From Streptomyces sp. NBC_00539 (GTDB lineage: Bacteria; Actinomycetota; Actinomycetes; Streptomycetales; Streptomycetaceae), in assembly GCF_036346105.1 (NCBI RefSeq), contig NZ_CP107811.1, positions 5,971,501 through 6,035,500 on the forward strand: a stretch of 64,000 nt of DNA. Direction: 5' to 3'. Below are positions 14,953 through 23,286 of this stretch, piece by piece. Under the pieces are notes generated by a model. The model was given only the letters and a program-made list of their open reading frames with translations, searched no databases and was not told where the DNA came from. A program made the translations under genes and the position numbers. Numbering within the stretch: position 1 is the stretch's first letter; each line of letters opens with the position of its first letter.

Positions 14953-17484
14953 TCAGAGCGCGCCGAGCTCGCCGACCGAGGTGACGCGGATGACCGCCCG
15001 GCCCTCCTCGTCGGAGGCCGCGAGGTCGACCTCGGCGCTGATGCCCCAGCCATGGTCCCCGTTCGGGTCGGCGAAGGTCTGCCGGACGCGCCACAAGCCG
15101 TGTGCCGCGTCCTCCTCGATCTGCAGGAGCTTCGGTCCCCGCGCGTCGGGGCCGGTGCCCAGGTCGTCGTACTCGTCCCAGTAGAGGTCCATGGCCTCGC
15201 CCCAGGCGTCTGCGTCCCAGCCGGAGTCGCCGTCCAGCTCTCCCAGCACGTTGACGTGGTCCAGGGCGGCCAGCTCGACCCGGCGGAACATGGCGTTGCG
15301 GACGAGGACCCGGAAGGCGCGCGAGTTCGCGGTGACGGGCTTGACCTGGTCGGCCTTCTCCTGGGCCTCCTCCGCCGTCTCCACCTCCGGGTTCGCCAGC
15401 TGCTCCCACTCGTCCAGCAGGCTGGAGTCCACTTGGCGCACCAGCTCGCCCAGCCAGGCGATGAGGTCCTGGAGGTCCTCGGACTTGAGGTCGTCGGGGA
15501 TGGTGTGGTCCAGGGCCTTGTAGGCACTGGCCAGATAACGCAGCACGATGCCCTCGGTGCGGGCCAGCTCGTAGTAGGAGGTGAACTCGGTGAAGGTCAT
15601 CGCCCGCTCGTACATGTCGCGGATGATCGACTTCGGGGAGACCGGGTGGTCGCGGACCCAGGGGTGGCTCTTGCTGTACACGTCGTAGGCGTGCAGGAGC
15701 AGCTCTTCGAGCGGCTTGGGGTACGTCACGTCCTGGAGCCGCTCCATCCGCTCCTCGTACTCGATCCCGTCGGCCTTCATCGCGCCCACGGCCATGCCGC
15801 GTTCCTTGTTCTGCTGCGCGGCCAGGATCTGGCGCGGGTCGTCAAGGGTCGACTCGACGACCGACACCATGTCCAGGGCGTAGGAGGGGGACTCCGGGTC
15901 CAGCAGGTCGAAGGCGGCGAGCGCGAAGGTGGACAGCGGCTGGTTCAGCGCGAAGTCCTGCTGGAGGTCGACGGTGAGCCGGATGCTGCGGCCCTCCGCG
16001 TCCGGGGTGTCGAGCTGTTCGACGACGCCGCCGTCCAGCAGCGAGCGGTAGATGGCGATCGCCCGGCGGATGTGGCGCAGCTGGGCCTTGCGCGGCTCGT
16101 GGTTGTCCTCCAGGAGGTGGCGCATCGCCTGGAAGGCGTCGCCCGGCCGGGCGATCACCGAGAGCAGCATGATGTTGGTGACCTTGAAACGCGAGGTGAG
16201 CGGCTCCGGGTCGGCGGCGATCAGCTTCTCGAACGTGGTGTCCGACCACGCCACGAAGCCCTCGGGCGCCTTCTTGCGGACCACCTTGCGGCGCTTCTTC
16301 GGGTCGTCGCCCGCCTTGGCGAGGGCCTTCTCGTTCTCGATGACGTGCTCGGGCGCCTGCGCGACGACATAACCCGCCGTGTCGAAGCCGGCCCGTCCGG
16401 CCCGGCCGGCGATCTGGTGGAACTCGCGGGCGCGCAGCGTCCGTACCCGGTTGCCGTCGTACTTGGTGAGGGCGGTGAACAGCACCGTGCGGATCGGGAC
16501 GTTGACACCCACCCCGAGGGTGTCGGTACCGCAGATCACCTTCAGCAGACCGGCCTGCGCCAGCTTCTCCACCAGGCGGCGGTACTTGGGCAGCATGCCC
16601 GCGTGGTGCACGCCGATGCCGTGGCGGACGTAGCGGGAGAGGTTCTGCCCGAACTTCGTGGTGAAGCGGAAGTTGCCGATCAGCTCCGCGATCTTGTCCT
16701 TCTCCTCGCGGGTGCACATGTTGATGCTCATCAGCGACTGCGCCCGCTCGACCGCCTGGGCCTGGGTGAAGTGCACGATGTACACCGGAGCCTGCCGGGT
16801 TTCCAGCAGCTCGGTGATGGTGTCGGTGATCGGCGTGGTGACGTACTCGTACGACAGCGGTACCGGCCGGGTTGCGGAGCGGACCACCGAGGTCGGCCGC
16901 CCGGTGCGCCGGGTCAGGTCCTCCTCGAACCGCTTCATGTCACCGAGCGTCGCCGACATGAGGACGAACTGCGCCTGCGGCAGCTCCAGCAACGGGATCT
17001 GCCAGGCCCAGCCGCGGTCCGGCTCGGCATAGAAGTGGAACTCGTCCATCACGACCTGGCCGATGTCGGCGTACTTCCCGTCACGCAGGGCGATCGAGGC
17101 CAGCACCTCGGCGGTGCAGCAGATCACCGGCGCGTCCGCGTTCACGGAGGCGTCACCGGTCAGCATGCCGACGTTCTCGGTGCCGAAGAGCTTGCACAGG
17201 TCGAAGAACTTCTCCGACACCAGCGCCTTGATCGGAGCGGTGTAGAAGGTGACCTTGTCCTGGGCCAGGGCGGTGAAGTGCGCGCCGGCCGCGACGAGGC
17301 TCTTGCCGGAACCGGTCGGGGTGGACAGGACCACGTTCGCCCCGGAGACGACCTCGATCAGGGCCTCCTCCTGCGCCGGGTACAGGGTGATGCCCTGGTC
17401 CTGCGCCCACGAGGAGAAAGCCTCGAAGAGGGCGTCGGGGTCGGCGGTCGGCGGGAGCTGATCAATGAGGGTCACACCCCCCAT
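14953..17484 (-). CDS. DEAD/DEAH-box helicase with DUF3516 C-terminus
   Basis: The 843-residue protein is a Ski2-like superfamily 2 helicase. It has a Q-like region, Walker A TPTGSGKS near residue 55, motif Ia TAPIKALV, motif II DEFH near residue 150, motif III SAT near 180, and motif VI QIAGRAGRAGFDT near 350. The C-terminal half matches the DUF3516 region found in actinobacterial members. RNA processing or DNA repair roles have been proposed for relatives, and none is proved here. It starts 137 bases from the divergently transcribed hydrolase gene. Confidence 0.9.
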   Translation of the reverse strand: MGGVTLIDQLPPTADPDALFEAFSSWAQDQGITLYPAQEEALIEVVSGANVVLSTPTGSGKSLVAAGAHFTALAQDKVTFYTAPIKALVSEKFFDLCKLFGTENVGMLTGDASVNADAPVICCTAEVLASIALRDGKYADIGQVVMDEFHFYAEPDRGWAWQIPLLELPQAQFVLMSATLGDMKRFEEDLTRRTGRPTSVVRSATRPVPLSYEYVTTPITDTITELLETRQAPVYIVHFTQAQAVERAQSLMSINMCTREEKDKIAELIGNFRFTTKFGQNLSRYVRHGIGVHHAGMLPKYRRLVEKLAQAGLLKVICGTDTLGVGVNVPIRTVLFTALTKYDGNRVRTLRAREFHQIAGRAGRAGFDTAGYVVAQAPEHVIENEKALAKAGDDPKKRRKVVRKKAPEGFVAWSDTTFEKLIAADPEPLTSRFKVTNIMLLSVIARPGDAFQAMRHLLEDNHEPRKAQLRHIRRAIAIYRSLLDGGVVEQLDTPDAEGRSIRLTVDLQQDFALNQPLSTFALAAFDLLDPESPSYALDMVSVVESTLDDPRQILAAQQNKERGMAVGAMKADGIEYEERMERLQDVTYPKPLEELLLHAYDVYSKSHPWVRDHPVSPKSIIRDMYERAMTFTEFTSYYELARTEGIVLRYLASAYKALDHTIPDDLKSEDLQDLIAWLGELVRQVDSSLLDEWEQLANPEVETAEEAQEKADQVKPVTANSRAFRVLVRNAMFRRVELAALDHVNVLGELDGDSGWDADAWGEAMDLYWDEYDDLGTGPDARGPKLLQIEEDAAHGLWRVRQTFADPNGDHGWGISAEVDLAASDEEGRAVIRVTSVGELGAL

Positions 17485-17620
17485 CTTGCCTGGCTTCCCG
17501 CCGGATCAGGCAACCGGCGACCGGAGGCAAGATCATCGACTGTACGCTGTGCCGTCGACGCGGCCCGAACGAATCAGTCACCGGGGCCCGAGACGACCGA
17601 ACCGGGGCGGGAAAAGAAAC

Positions 17621-18412
17621 ATGATGGGTCCGGCGCATTCCCTGTCCGGCGCGGCGGCCTGGCTGGGGGTGGGTGCGGCGGCCGCGGCCGCGGGGCACCC
17701 GATGCCGTGGCCCGTCCTCGTCGTCGGCGCGCTCATCTGCGCCGGCGCTGCCCTCGCCCCCGACCTCGACCACAAGTCGGCGACGATCTCGCGCGCCTTC
17801 GGGCCGTTGTCCCGAGGGCTGTGCGAGGTGGTCGACAAGATCTCTTACGCCGTCTACAAGGCGACGCGCGCCCCGCGCGACGCCCGCCGCAGCGGCGGGC
17901 ACCGCACCCTGACCCACACCTGGCTGTGGGCCGTCCTCGTCGGCGCCGGCTCCTCCGCCCTGGCGGTGACCACCGACCGCTGGGGCGTGCTCCTCCTCCT
18001 CTTCGTCCACCTGGTACTCGCCGTGGAAGGCCTGCTGTGGCGGGCCGCCAGGATGTCCAGTGACATCCTGGTGTGGCTGCTGGGGGCCACGAGCGCCTGG
18101 ATCCTGGCCGGTGTGCTCGACCAGCCCGGCAACGGCGCGGGATGGCTGTTCACGGAACCCGGCCAGGAGTACCTGTGGCTCGGTCTGCCGATCCTGCTCG
18201 GCGCCCTCGTCCATGACATCGGCGACGCGCTGACCGTCTCGGGCTGCCCGGTCCTGTGGCCGATCCCCATCGCCGGCAAGCGCTGGTACCCGATCGGTCC
18301 GCCCAAGATGATGCGCTTCCGGGCGGGCAGCTGGGTGGAGCTCAAGGTCCTCATGCCGGTGTTCATGCTGTTCGGCGCGGTGGGCGGCGCCGGCGCGCTG
18401 AACTTCATCTAG
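17621..18412 (+). CDS. Membrane-bound metal-dependent hydrolase (YdjM/DUF457 type)
   Basis: The 263-residue protein has about six membrane helices and the family's metal-binding pattern: HS near residue 6 (GPAHSLSGAAAW), the APDLDH motif near residue 47, GGHRTLTHTW near residue 89 and LVHDIGDALT near residue 200. Relatives include YdjM/LexA-regulated inner-membrane hydrolases and the YfhO/YvsG group; the substrate is unknown, probably lipid. Two ATGs stand at 17621 and 17624. The gene is divergent from the helicase gene. Confidence 0.85.
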   Translation: MMGPAHSLSGAAAWLGVGAAAAAAGHPMPWPVLVVGALICAGAALAPDLDHKSATISRAFGPLSRGLCEVVDKISYAVYKATRAPRDARRSGGHRTLTHTWLWAVLVGAGSSALAVTTDRWGVLLLLFVHLVLAVEGLLWRAARMSSDILVWLLGATSAWILAGVLDQPGNGAGWLFTEPGQEYLWLGLPILLGALVHDIGDALTVSGCPVLWPIPIAGKRWYPIGPPKMMRFRAGSWVELKVLMPVFMLFGAVGGAGALNFI

Positions 18413-18741
18413 GCCACCCCGGGCCCCCGAACCCTCGGGCCCCGGGAACGGCGGACCGCCCGGTGTGCCGTCACGGTCGTCCGCGGAGCCCGCGGGGGTG
18501 CGGTTCGCGCCGTTTCGCCGCGGGTGGGCCGGGGCGGACCGCGGCCCCGCTGCTCCGGGGGAAGGGCGCGCGTACGGGTTCGCCCGGCGCCCGGAAAGGC
18601 CGGATGTCCCTGCGCCTGGGCGACCGCGACGTGGCGCGTACCGGCTCATTACGGCCAAAGACCGGGCAGAGCCCGATCCTCCGGGATGTATAACGTTCGG
18701 CGGGCGTGACGACCGCCCGCACGGGGGGCGAGGAGCAGGCT
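18413..18741. other. 329-base intergenic region
   Basis: Just after the hydrolase stop is a GC-rich imperfect inverted repeat (about 18416-18447, built from CCCGGGCCC and GGGCCCCGGG) that may end that transcript. Near the right end, TATAAC at 18689-18694 is a reasonable -10 box for the FHA/kinase pair, with no clear -35. No small gene with codon bias and a ribosome site was found. Confidence 0.4.
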
Positions 18742-19596
18742 GTGAGCGGGATAGTGATCTACCTGCCGCCGGGGAGCGGCGGCGCGGGTGGCGCGGAGCC
18801 GGGCGACGGGGCGGTGACGTTACGGCTCGGCCCGGGGGAAGTGGCCCGGTTCGGGCGGGGATCGGCCACGACGCCGGTCGAACTCCGCCTCGTCGACGAC
18901 GCGATCTCCCGCCTGGCCGGCGAGATCCGGGTGACCGACGACCACTGGCAGCTCAGCAACCTCAGCGCGACACACAGCTACCTCGTGGAGAACCCCGAAG
19001 GGGCCGGCGAGTACCTGCGGGTCCCGCCACGCCGGGCCGGAGCCCCCATCCCCTTCGAGTTCTCCCGCGTGGTGCTGCCCACCCGACACGACACCACCGT
19101 CTCCTTCCAGGTCTTCGCCCCCGACCACGTCTACCTCGACCCGGACGGCCTGGGCGGCGCCGGCGGGCAGTGGGGCGGTCGCACGGTCACCGCGTACTCC
19201 CTGGACGAGACGGCCACCTACTTCCTCGTCCTGGTGGCGCTCTGCGAACCCCGGCTGCGCGACGAGTCACCGGTCGCGGTGCCGACCACACCCCAGATCG
19301 TCGAACGGCTCAGGGACCACGCGGCCTGCGGCAGGCTGACGGCCCGTGCGGTCAGCTCCCACATCGACTACCTCGCCGAGGAGAAGATGCGCGTCGCCCC
19401 GCCGGCCGAGCAGGACCCCGGCCGCGGCGCCCGCCGCAACGGCAAGCGGGAGTCGATCGTCGGCCTCGCCCTGCGGTTCGGGCTCGTACGGGAAGAGCAC
19501 CTGGCGCTGCTGCCGCCCCGCAGCGGGGCGGCCCCGCGCAACGAGCAGACCGGAGGAGGGGAAGGTGCACGGCCCGGCCGACACCTCGGGAAGTGA
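18742..19596 (+). CDS. FHA-domain protein paired with a Ser/Thr kinase
   Basis: The protein of about 284 residues has an FHA-like domain in its first 110 residues: FGRGS near residue 37, ISRLAG near 55 and LSNLSATHS near 72, which match the conserved GR, SxxxG/SR and N positions that bind phosphothreonine. A middle beta-rich segment and a helical C-terminus (residues 180-270) follow. GTG at 18742 is chosen because AGGAG precedes it by six bases; GTG at 18706 would add 12 residues. The 3' end overlaps the start of the kinase gene by 32 bases, so the FHA protein is probably the kinase's recruited substrate or scaffold. Confidence 0.78.
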   Translation: MSGIVIYLPPGSGGAGGAEPGDGAVTLRLGPGEVARFGRGSATTPVELRLVDDAISRLAGEIRVTDDHWQLSNLSATHSYLVENPEGAGEYLRVPPRRAGAPIPFEFSRVVLPTRHDTTVSFQVFAPDHVYLDPDGLGGAGGQWGGRTVTAYSLDETATYFLVLVALCEPRLRDESPVAVPTTPQIVERLRDHAACGRLTARAVSSHIDYLAEEKMRVAPPAEQDPGRGARRNGKRESIVGLALRFGLVREEHLALLPPRSGAAPRNEQTGGGEGARPGRHLGK

Positions 19597-20962
19597 CTGC
19601 ACGCAGCTGCTCGCGCCCGGCTACCGCGTCGGGAGCTGGGAAGTCACCGAGCCCATCGCGGCCGGCGGCTGGGGGACCGTCTACGCGGGACGCGCGGTCG
19701 GCGGGGACCGGCCCGCGCAGGAGGTGGTCGCGCTCAAGTTCCTGCCGACCTCCGGGCTCGCCCCGCGGCAGGCCCGCAACGTCGTGGACACCGCCCGGCG
19801 CGAGGTCGAACTGGGCCGCCGAGCGGGCCACCCCCGGCTGATCCGGCTCCTGGACTCCGTCGTGCTCAGCGAGCCGGACCATCCGCTCCTGGACGGTGCG
19901 CTCGTCCTGGTGATGGAGCGGGCCCACCGCAGCCTGCGGGACCGCCTGCGAGCAGGCCCGGTGGGCGAAGCCGAAGGGGCCCGTCTGATCACCGGGATCT
20001 GCGAGGGCCTCGCCCACCTGCACCGCACCGGCTGGGTGCACGGCGACCTCAAACCGGACAACATCCTGCTCATGGCGGACGGTTCCGTCAGACTCTCCGA
20101 CTTCGGCCTCGCCGCCGAACTCACCGGCACCCACGGCACCCACGGCTACGCGCCCCCGATGGGCACCTTCGACTACCTCCCGCCCGAGCGCTGGAGGGCC
20201 CCCCTCGGCGAGCACGGCGTCCAGGTCCGCCCGAGCGCCGACATCTGGGCCCTCGGCATCGTGATCCACGAGGTGTTCACGGGCGGCACCCCACCGTTCC
20301 CCGGCGCCACCCCCATGGCCCGCGGCGCGGCGGTACAGGAGTACGCCGACGGACGGGCCCCCCTGCGCCTGGACCCCGCCGTACCGCACTTCTGGCGCGA
20401 GCTGGCCGCGGACTGCCTGGCCCCCTCCCACGCCGCCCGCGCCGCCCACACGGCCCAGAGCCTCCTGGCCCGCGTCACCGCCCGGCCGCGACCGGGCAAG
20501 GATCGCCCGGCGGGCCGCACGCGCAGGGCCGTCCACGCCGCCCTCGTCTCCGCGCTGATGTGCGGGGCGGCTGCGGGGAGCACCCCGTACGCCGCACTCG
20601 ACGGCACCTTCGCCCCGCCCGGGGCGGCCGGCCGGATCCGGGTGTTCAACGCCGAACCGAGCTGCACGACCCGCACCGACCGGGACCCGGACTGCAGCCT
20701 CGGTCTCGCCATCGACCCCCAGCGGCCCTACACCGCGGACAACGTCGTCCCGACCCGGGTGTGGCAGGGCGACGAGCTGGCCGTCGACTGCCTCCTCGCA
20801 CACGGCATCCCCATCATCGACGAGGGGGACGCCTGGTCACCCCAGTGGTTCCGCGTCCGGCTGGCCGCCGGCTCGCCGCGGCCCACCGCCTGGCTGCCCG
20901 CCGTACGCACGAAGGACCGCCCCCGCGTCCCCGCCTGCCCGGCGCCCGCCTCCGGACGCTGA
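19565..20962 (+). CDS. Membrane-anchored Ser/Thr protein kinase
   Basis: The 465-residue protein has a kinase domain in residues 15-300: G-loop AAGGWGTVY near 31, VALKFLP with the ATP lysine near 56, the catalytic loop HGDLKPDN near 158 (HGD in place of HRD), DFG near 178 and a PPE motif (YLPPERW) near 200. A membrane helix around 325-345 places the last 115 residues outside the cell. That part has three or four cysteines and an IIDEGDAWSPQWFRVRL segment and is not a PASTA domain. HGD instead of HRD suggests activity without activation-loop phosphorylation. It is translationally coupled to the FHA gene. Confidence 0.88.
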   Translation: MHGPADTSGSDCTQLLAPGYRVGSWEVTEPIAAGGWGTVYAGRAVGGDRPAQEVVALKFLPTSGLAPRQARNVVDTARREVELGRRAGHPRLIRLLDSVVLSEPDHPLLDGALVLVMERAHRSLRDRLRAGPVGEAEGARLITGICEGLAHLHRTGWVHGDLKPDNILLMADGSVRLSDFGLAAELTGTHGTHGYAPPMGTFDYLPPERWRAPLGEHGVQVRPSADIWALGIVIHEVFTGGTPPFPGATPMARGAAVQEYADGRAPLRLDPAVPHFWRELAADCLAPSHAARAAHTAQSLLARVTARPRPGKDRPAGRTRRAVHAALVSALMCGAAAGSTPYAALDGTFAPPGAAGRIRVFNAEPSCTTRTDRDPDCSLGLAIDPQRPYTADNVVPTRVWQGDELAVDCLLAHGIPIIDEGDAWSPQWFRVRLAAGSPRPTAWLPAVRTKDRPRVPACPAPASGR

Positions 20963-21208
20963 TCCGGGGCCGCCCCCGCCCCTGTCCGGGCCCATCCCCA
21001 TCCCCGTCCCGCCCCATCCCATCCCCCCACCCGACCCATCCCTATCGGGGACTCTCCGGCGCTGTCACTCCGGAACGTTGCGGATGCCCCGCCCGCCGCG
21101 CACGCGGCTAGCTTGCGGACGTTCGGTGGGCCGACCGCGCACAGTTCGCTCCGGCACGCCGAACGCCCGTACACCGCAAGGTGACTGACGAAGCGAAGGA
21201 GCTGGAAC

Positions 21209-22231
21209 GTGCGTGGCACAACAGCTGGGCGCGCGAGATCCGTGACGGCGGCCCTCCTGGTCGCGGCGGTGATGTCCGCCCTGGGCGGCGGCCCCGCCAC
21301 CGCGCGGAACGCGGTGCCCGGACCCCTCGGGCACGCCATGACGGCCGAGTTCTACTGCGACATCCCCCCGGAGCGGGACATTGCCGTAACCCGCAAGGTC
21401 TACGAAGTCGGACAGCGCCGGGGAGTGTCCGACAAGGTCATGCTCGCCGGGTTCGAGACGGGCTGGGTCGAATCCCGGATGAACAACCTCGACTGCGGGG
21501 ACCGGGATTCGCTGGGCGTCTTCCAGCAGCGTCCCTCCCAGGGCTGGGGCTCCCCCGAACAGGTCATGGACGTCGACTACGCGGCGAACAAGTTCTTCGA
21601 GGTGGCCCAGCAGATGGAGCCGGGGATGGAGGGCAGCAGCGCCGGCGAACTCGCCCAGGCGGTCCAGCGGTCCGGCTACCCCGAGCGCTACCCGCAGGCC
21701 GAGGGCATCGCCCGGCAGATGCGGGACGAGGCCTTCCAGCCCTACGGGACGATCGGCGCCAAGTACTACGGCACCGGCGGACCCGACGGCCCCCTCGGCC
21801 GGCCGCTGCGCGCGGAGGAACCCGCCCAGTCGGGCGGACGGTTCCAGCTGTTCCAGCACGGGATCGTGATCTGGCATCCGGATGCGGCGTTCGCGGTGTA
21901 CGGGGAGATCCTGGACAAGTTCTGGGCGACGGACGCGGAGCGTCGTTGGGGTTTCCCGACGATGGACGAGGCGGATGCGTCGCAGGCGCCGAACGGGACG
22001 CGGGGCCGGTACCAGTTCTTCGAGCAGGGCTTGTTCATGTGGTCGCCGCAGACCGGTACGCACGTCGTCCACGGTGCGATCTACCAGGCGTTCCACGCGG
22101 GTGGTCATGAGGGCGTGTTCGGCTACCCGGTCGGTGACGAGGCCGACGAGCCGGGCGGCAAGGTTCAGAAGTTCCAGAACGCCAGCATCCACTGGAACCC
22201 CGACCGGGGCACCTGGACCACCACCAACTGA
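21209..22231 (+). CDS. Secreted lysozyme/transglycosylase-like protein with LGFP repeats
   Basis: The 340-residue protein starts at GTG with AAGGAG upstream and has a signal peptide of about 33 residues. Residues 45-150 form a lytic-transglycosylase-like domain found in secreted actinobacterial peptidoglycan enzymes (VMLAGFETGWVESRM with a candidate catalytic glutamate, then SLGVFQQRPSQGWG). From residue 185 there are LGFP-type repeats with cores LGRP, WGFP and FGYP, a module linked to envelope binding in corynebacteria and relatives. The last 124 codons are identical in DNA to the next gene. It is the first gene of a three-gene secreted operon, and it probably cleaves peptidoglycan while bound to the wall. 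Confidence 0.82.
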   Translation: MRGTTAGRARSVTAALLVAAVMSALGGGPATARNAVPGPLGHAMTAEFYCDIPPERDIAVTRKVYEVGQRRGVSDKVMLAGFETGWVESRMNNLDCGDRDSLGVFQQRPSQGWGSPEQVMDVDYAANKFFEVAQQMEPGMEGSSAGELAQAVQRSGYPERYPQAEGIARQMRDEAFQPYGTIGAKYYGTGGPDGPLGRPLRAEEPAQSGGRFQLFQHGIVIWHPDAAFAVYGEILDKFWATDAERRWGFPTMDEADASQAPNGTRGRYQFFEQGLFMWSPQTGTHVVHGAIYQAFHAGGHEGVFGYPVGDEADEPGGKVQKFQNASIHWNPDRGTWTTTN

Positions 22232-22232
22232 C
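21858..22232 (+). repeat. Exact 375-bp direct repeat, copy 1
   Basis: Every base from 21858 to 22232 recurs at 22878-23252, offset by 1,020 bases. The block covers the last two LGFP repeats, the stop codon and one base beyond. The sequence on either side differs at once. Codons inside the block include more GAT, CGT, GGT and GCG than the flanking parts of either gene. Confidence 0.97.
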
Positions 22233-22243
22233 CGGGAGACGGC

Positions 22244-23251
22244 ATGAGATCGTTGATCCTCCGGCGCGCGGTCAAAGCCGCGGCGCCACTGCTCGCAGCC
22301 CTCGCGCTCACCTTCTTCATGGCGCCCGCGGCGACCGCCTCCGAACCGGACGGCTCGATCGGACGCGGTGAGGTCATGGACCGGGCCTGGTCCTGGGTCG
22401 CCGAGCAGGTGCCCTACAGCCAGAGCGGCTGCTACGCCAACCAGTTCGGCTGCTACCGCCCCGACTGCTCGGGCTTCGTGTCGATGGCCTGGCACCTGGG
22501 GTCGTCACTGACGACCTGGAGCCTGTGGAACGTCACCTTCGACATCCCGGCCGCGGACCTGCAGCCCGGCGACGCCCTGCTGCGCGACTCGGACGGCACC
22601 GACCACGTGGCGCTGTTCGTCCGGTGGGCCGACGCCGCCCACACCCAGCCGGTGGTGCGCGAGACGTACGACTTCGGGCACGTGGCCGAGGAACGGGTGT
22701 GGGGCAACGGCCTGCGCGGATTCACGCCCCGCCGCTACAACGTGCTCGACGACCTGATGCCGTACGGCGCGATCAGGGCCAAGTACGACAGCATGGGAGG
22801 CCTGGACAGCGTGCTGGGCCCGCCGACCTCCGGGGAACGCGACTCCATGATGGGCGGCCGCTTCCAGGGCTTCCGCAACGGGATCGTGATCTGGCATCCG
22901 GATGCGGCGTTCGCGGTGTACGGGGAGATCCTGGACAAGTTCTGGGCGACGGACGCGGAGCGTCGTTGGGGTTTCCCGACGATGGACGAGGCGGATGCGT
23001 CGCAGGCGCCGAACGGGACGCGGGGCCGGTACCAGTTCTTCGAGCAGGGCTTGTTCATGTGGTCGCCGCAGACCGGTACGCACGTCGTCCACGGTGCGAT
23101 CTACCAGGCGTTCCACGCGGGTGGTCATGAGGGCGTGTTCGGCTACCCGGTCGGTGACGAGGCCGACGAGCCGGGCGGCAAGGTTCAGAAGTTCCAGAAC
23201 GCCAGCATCCACTGGAACCCCGACCGGGGCACCTGGACCACCACCAACTGA
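22244..23251 (+). CDS. Secreted NlpC/P60-like peptidase with LGFP repeats
   Basis: The 335-residue protein has a signal peptide of about 32 residues and an NlpC/P60-like (CHAP-fold) domain. The nucleophile cysteine is in YRPDCSGFVSMAWH near residue 74, and the catalytic histidine is in TDHVALFV near residue 121. The C-terminal half carries LGFP-type repeats with cores LGPP, WGFP and FGYP, the last two encoded by the block shared with the previous gene. It starts 12 bases after that gene with a GGGAG ribosome site. It probably cleaves peptide stems or amide bonds of peptidoglycan. Confidence 0.8.
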   Translation: MRSLILRRAVKAAAPLLAALALTFFMAPAATASEPDGSIGRGEVMDRAWSWVAEQVPYSQSGCYANQFGCYRPDCSGFVSMAWHLGSSLTTWSLWNVTFDIPAADLQPGDALLRDSDGTDHVALFVRWADAAHTQPVVRETYDFGHVAEERVWGNGLRGFTPRRYNVLDDLMPYGAIRAKYDSMGGLDSVLGPPTSGERDSMMGGRFQGFRNGIVIWHPDAAFAVYGEILDKFWATDAERRWGFPTMDEADASQAPNGTRGRYQFFEQGLFMWSPQTGTHVVHGAIYQAFHAGGHEGVFGYPVGDEADEPGGKVQKFQNASIHWNPDRGTWTTTN

Positions 23252-23252
23252 C
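22878..23252 (+). repeat. Exact 375-bp direct repeat, copy 2
   Basis: This is the second copy of the block described at 21858-22232. It encodes the C-terminal 124 residues and the stop of the NlpC/P60-like gene. Recombination between the copies would delete 1,020 bp and yield one intact chimera: the N-terminus of the first gene with the same C-terminus. Confidence 0.97.
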
Positions 23253-23286
23253 GTACTCACCCACAACCATCGACCAGGAGGTCACC

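Noticed and set aside
14052-14984. Long open frames antisense to tesB and the helicase gene
   Set aside because: They show no codon-position bias of their own and no family pattern; they mirror the GC bias of the real genes on the other strand.
14587-18063. An open frame of more than 1,100 codons antisense to the helicase gene
   Set aside because: It lies opposite a protein with complete helicase motifs, and its translation is low in pattern and rich in Arg/Gly/Val as expected for a shadow frame.
18417-18446. GC-rich terminator-like repeat after the metal-dependent hydrolase gene
   Set aside because: The arms do not pair cleanly without slippage, so it is only mentioned in the intergenic entry rather than called as a terminator.
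20963-21208. CCCATCC-rich tract before the LGFP operon
   Set aside because: It is low-complexity sequence with no consistent unit length, and no structured RNA or small gene could be recognised.
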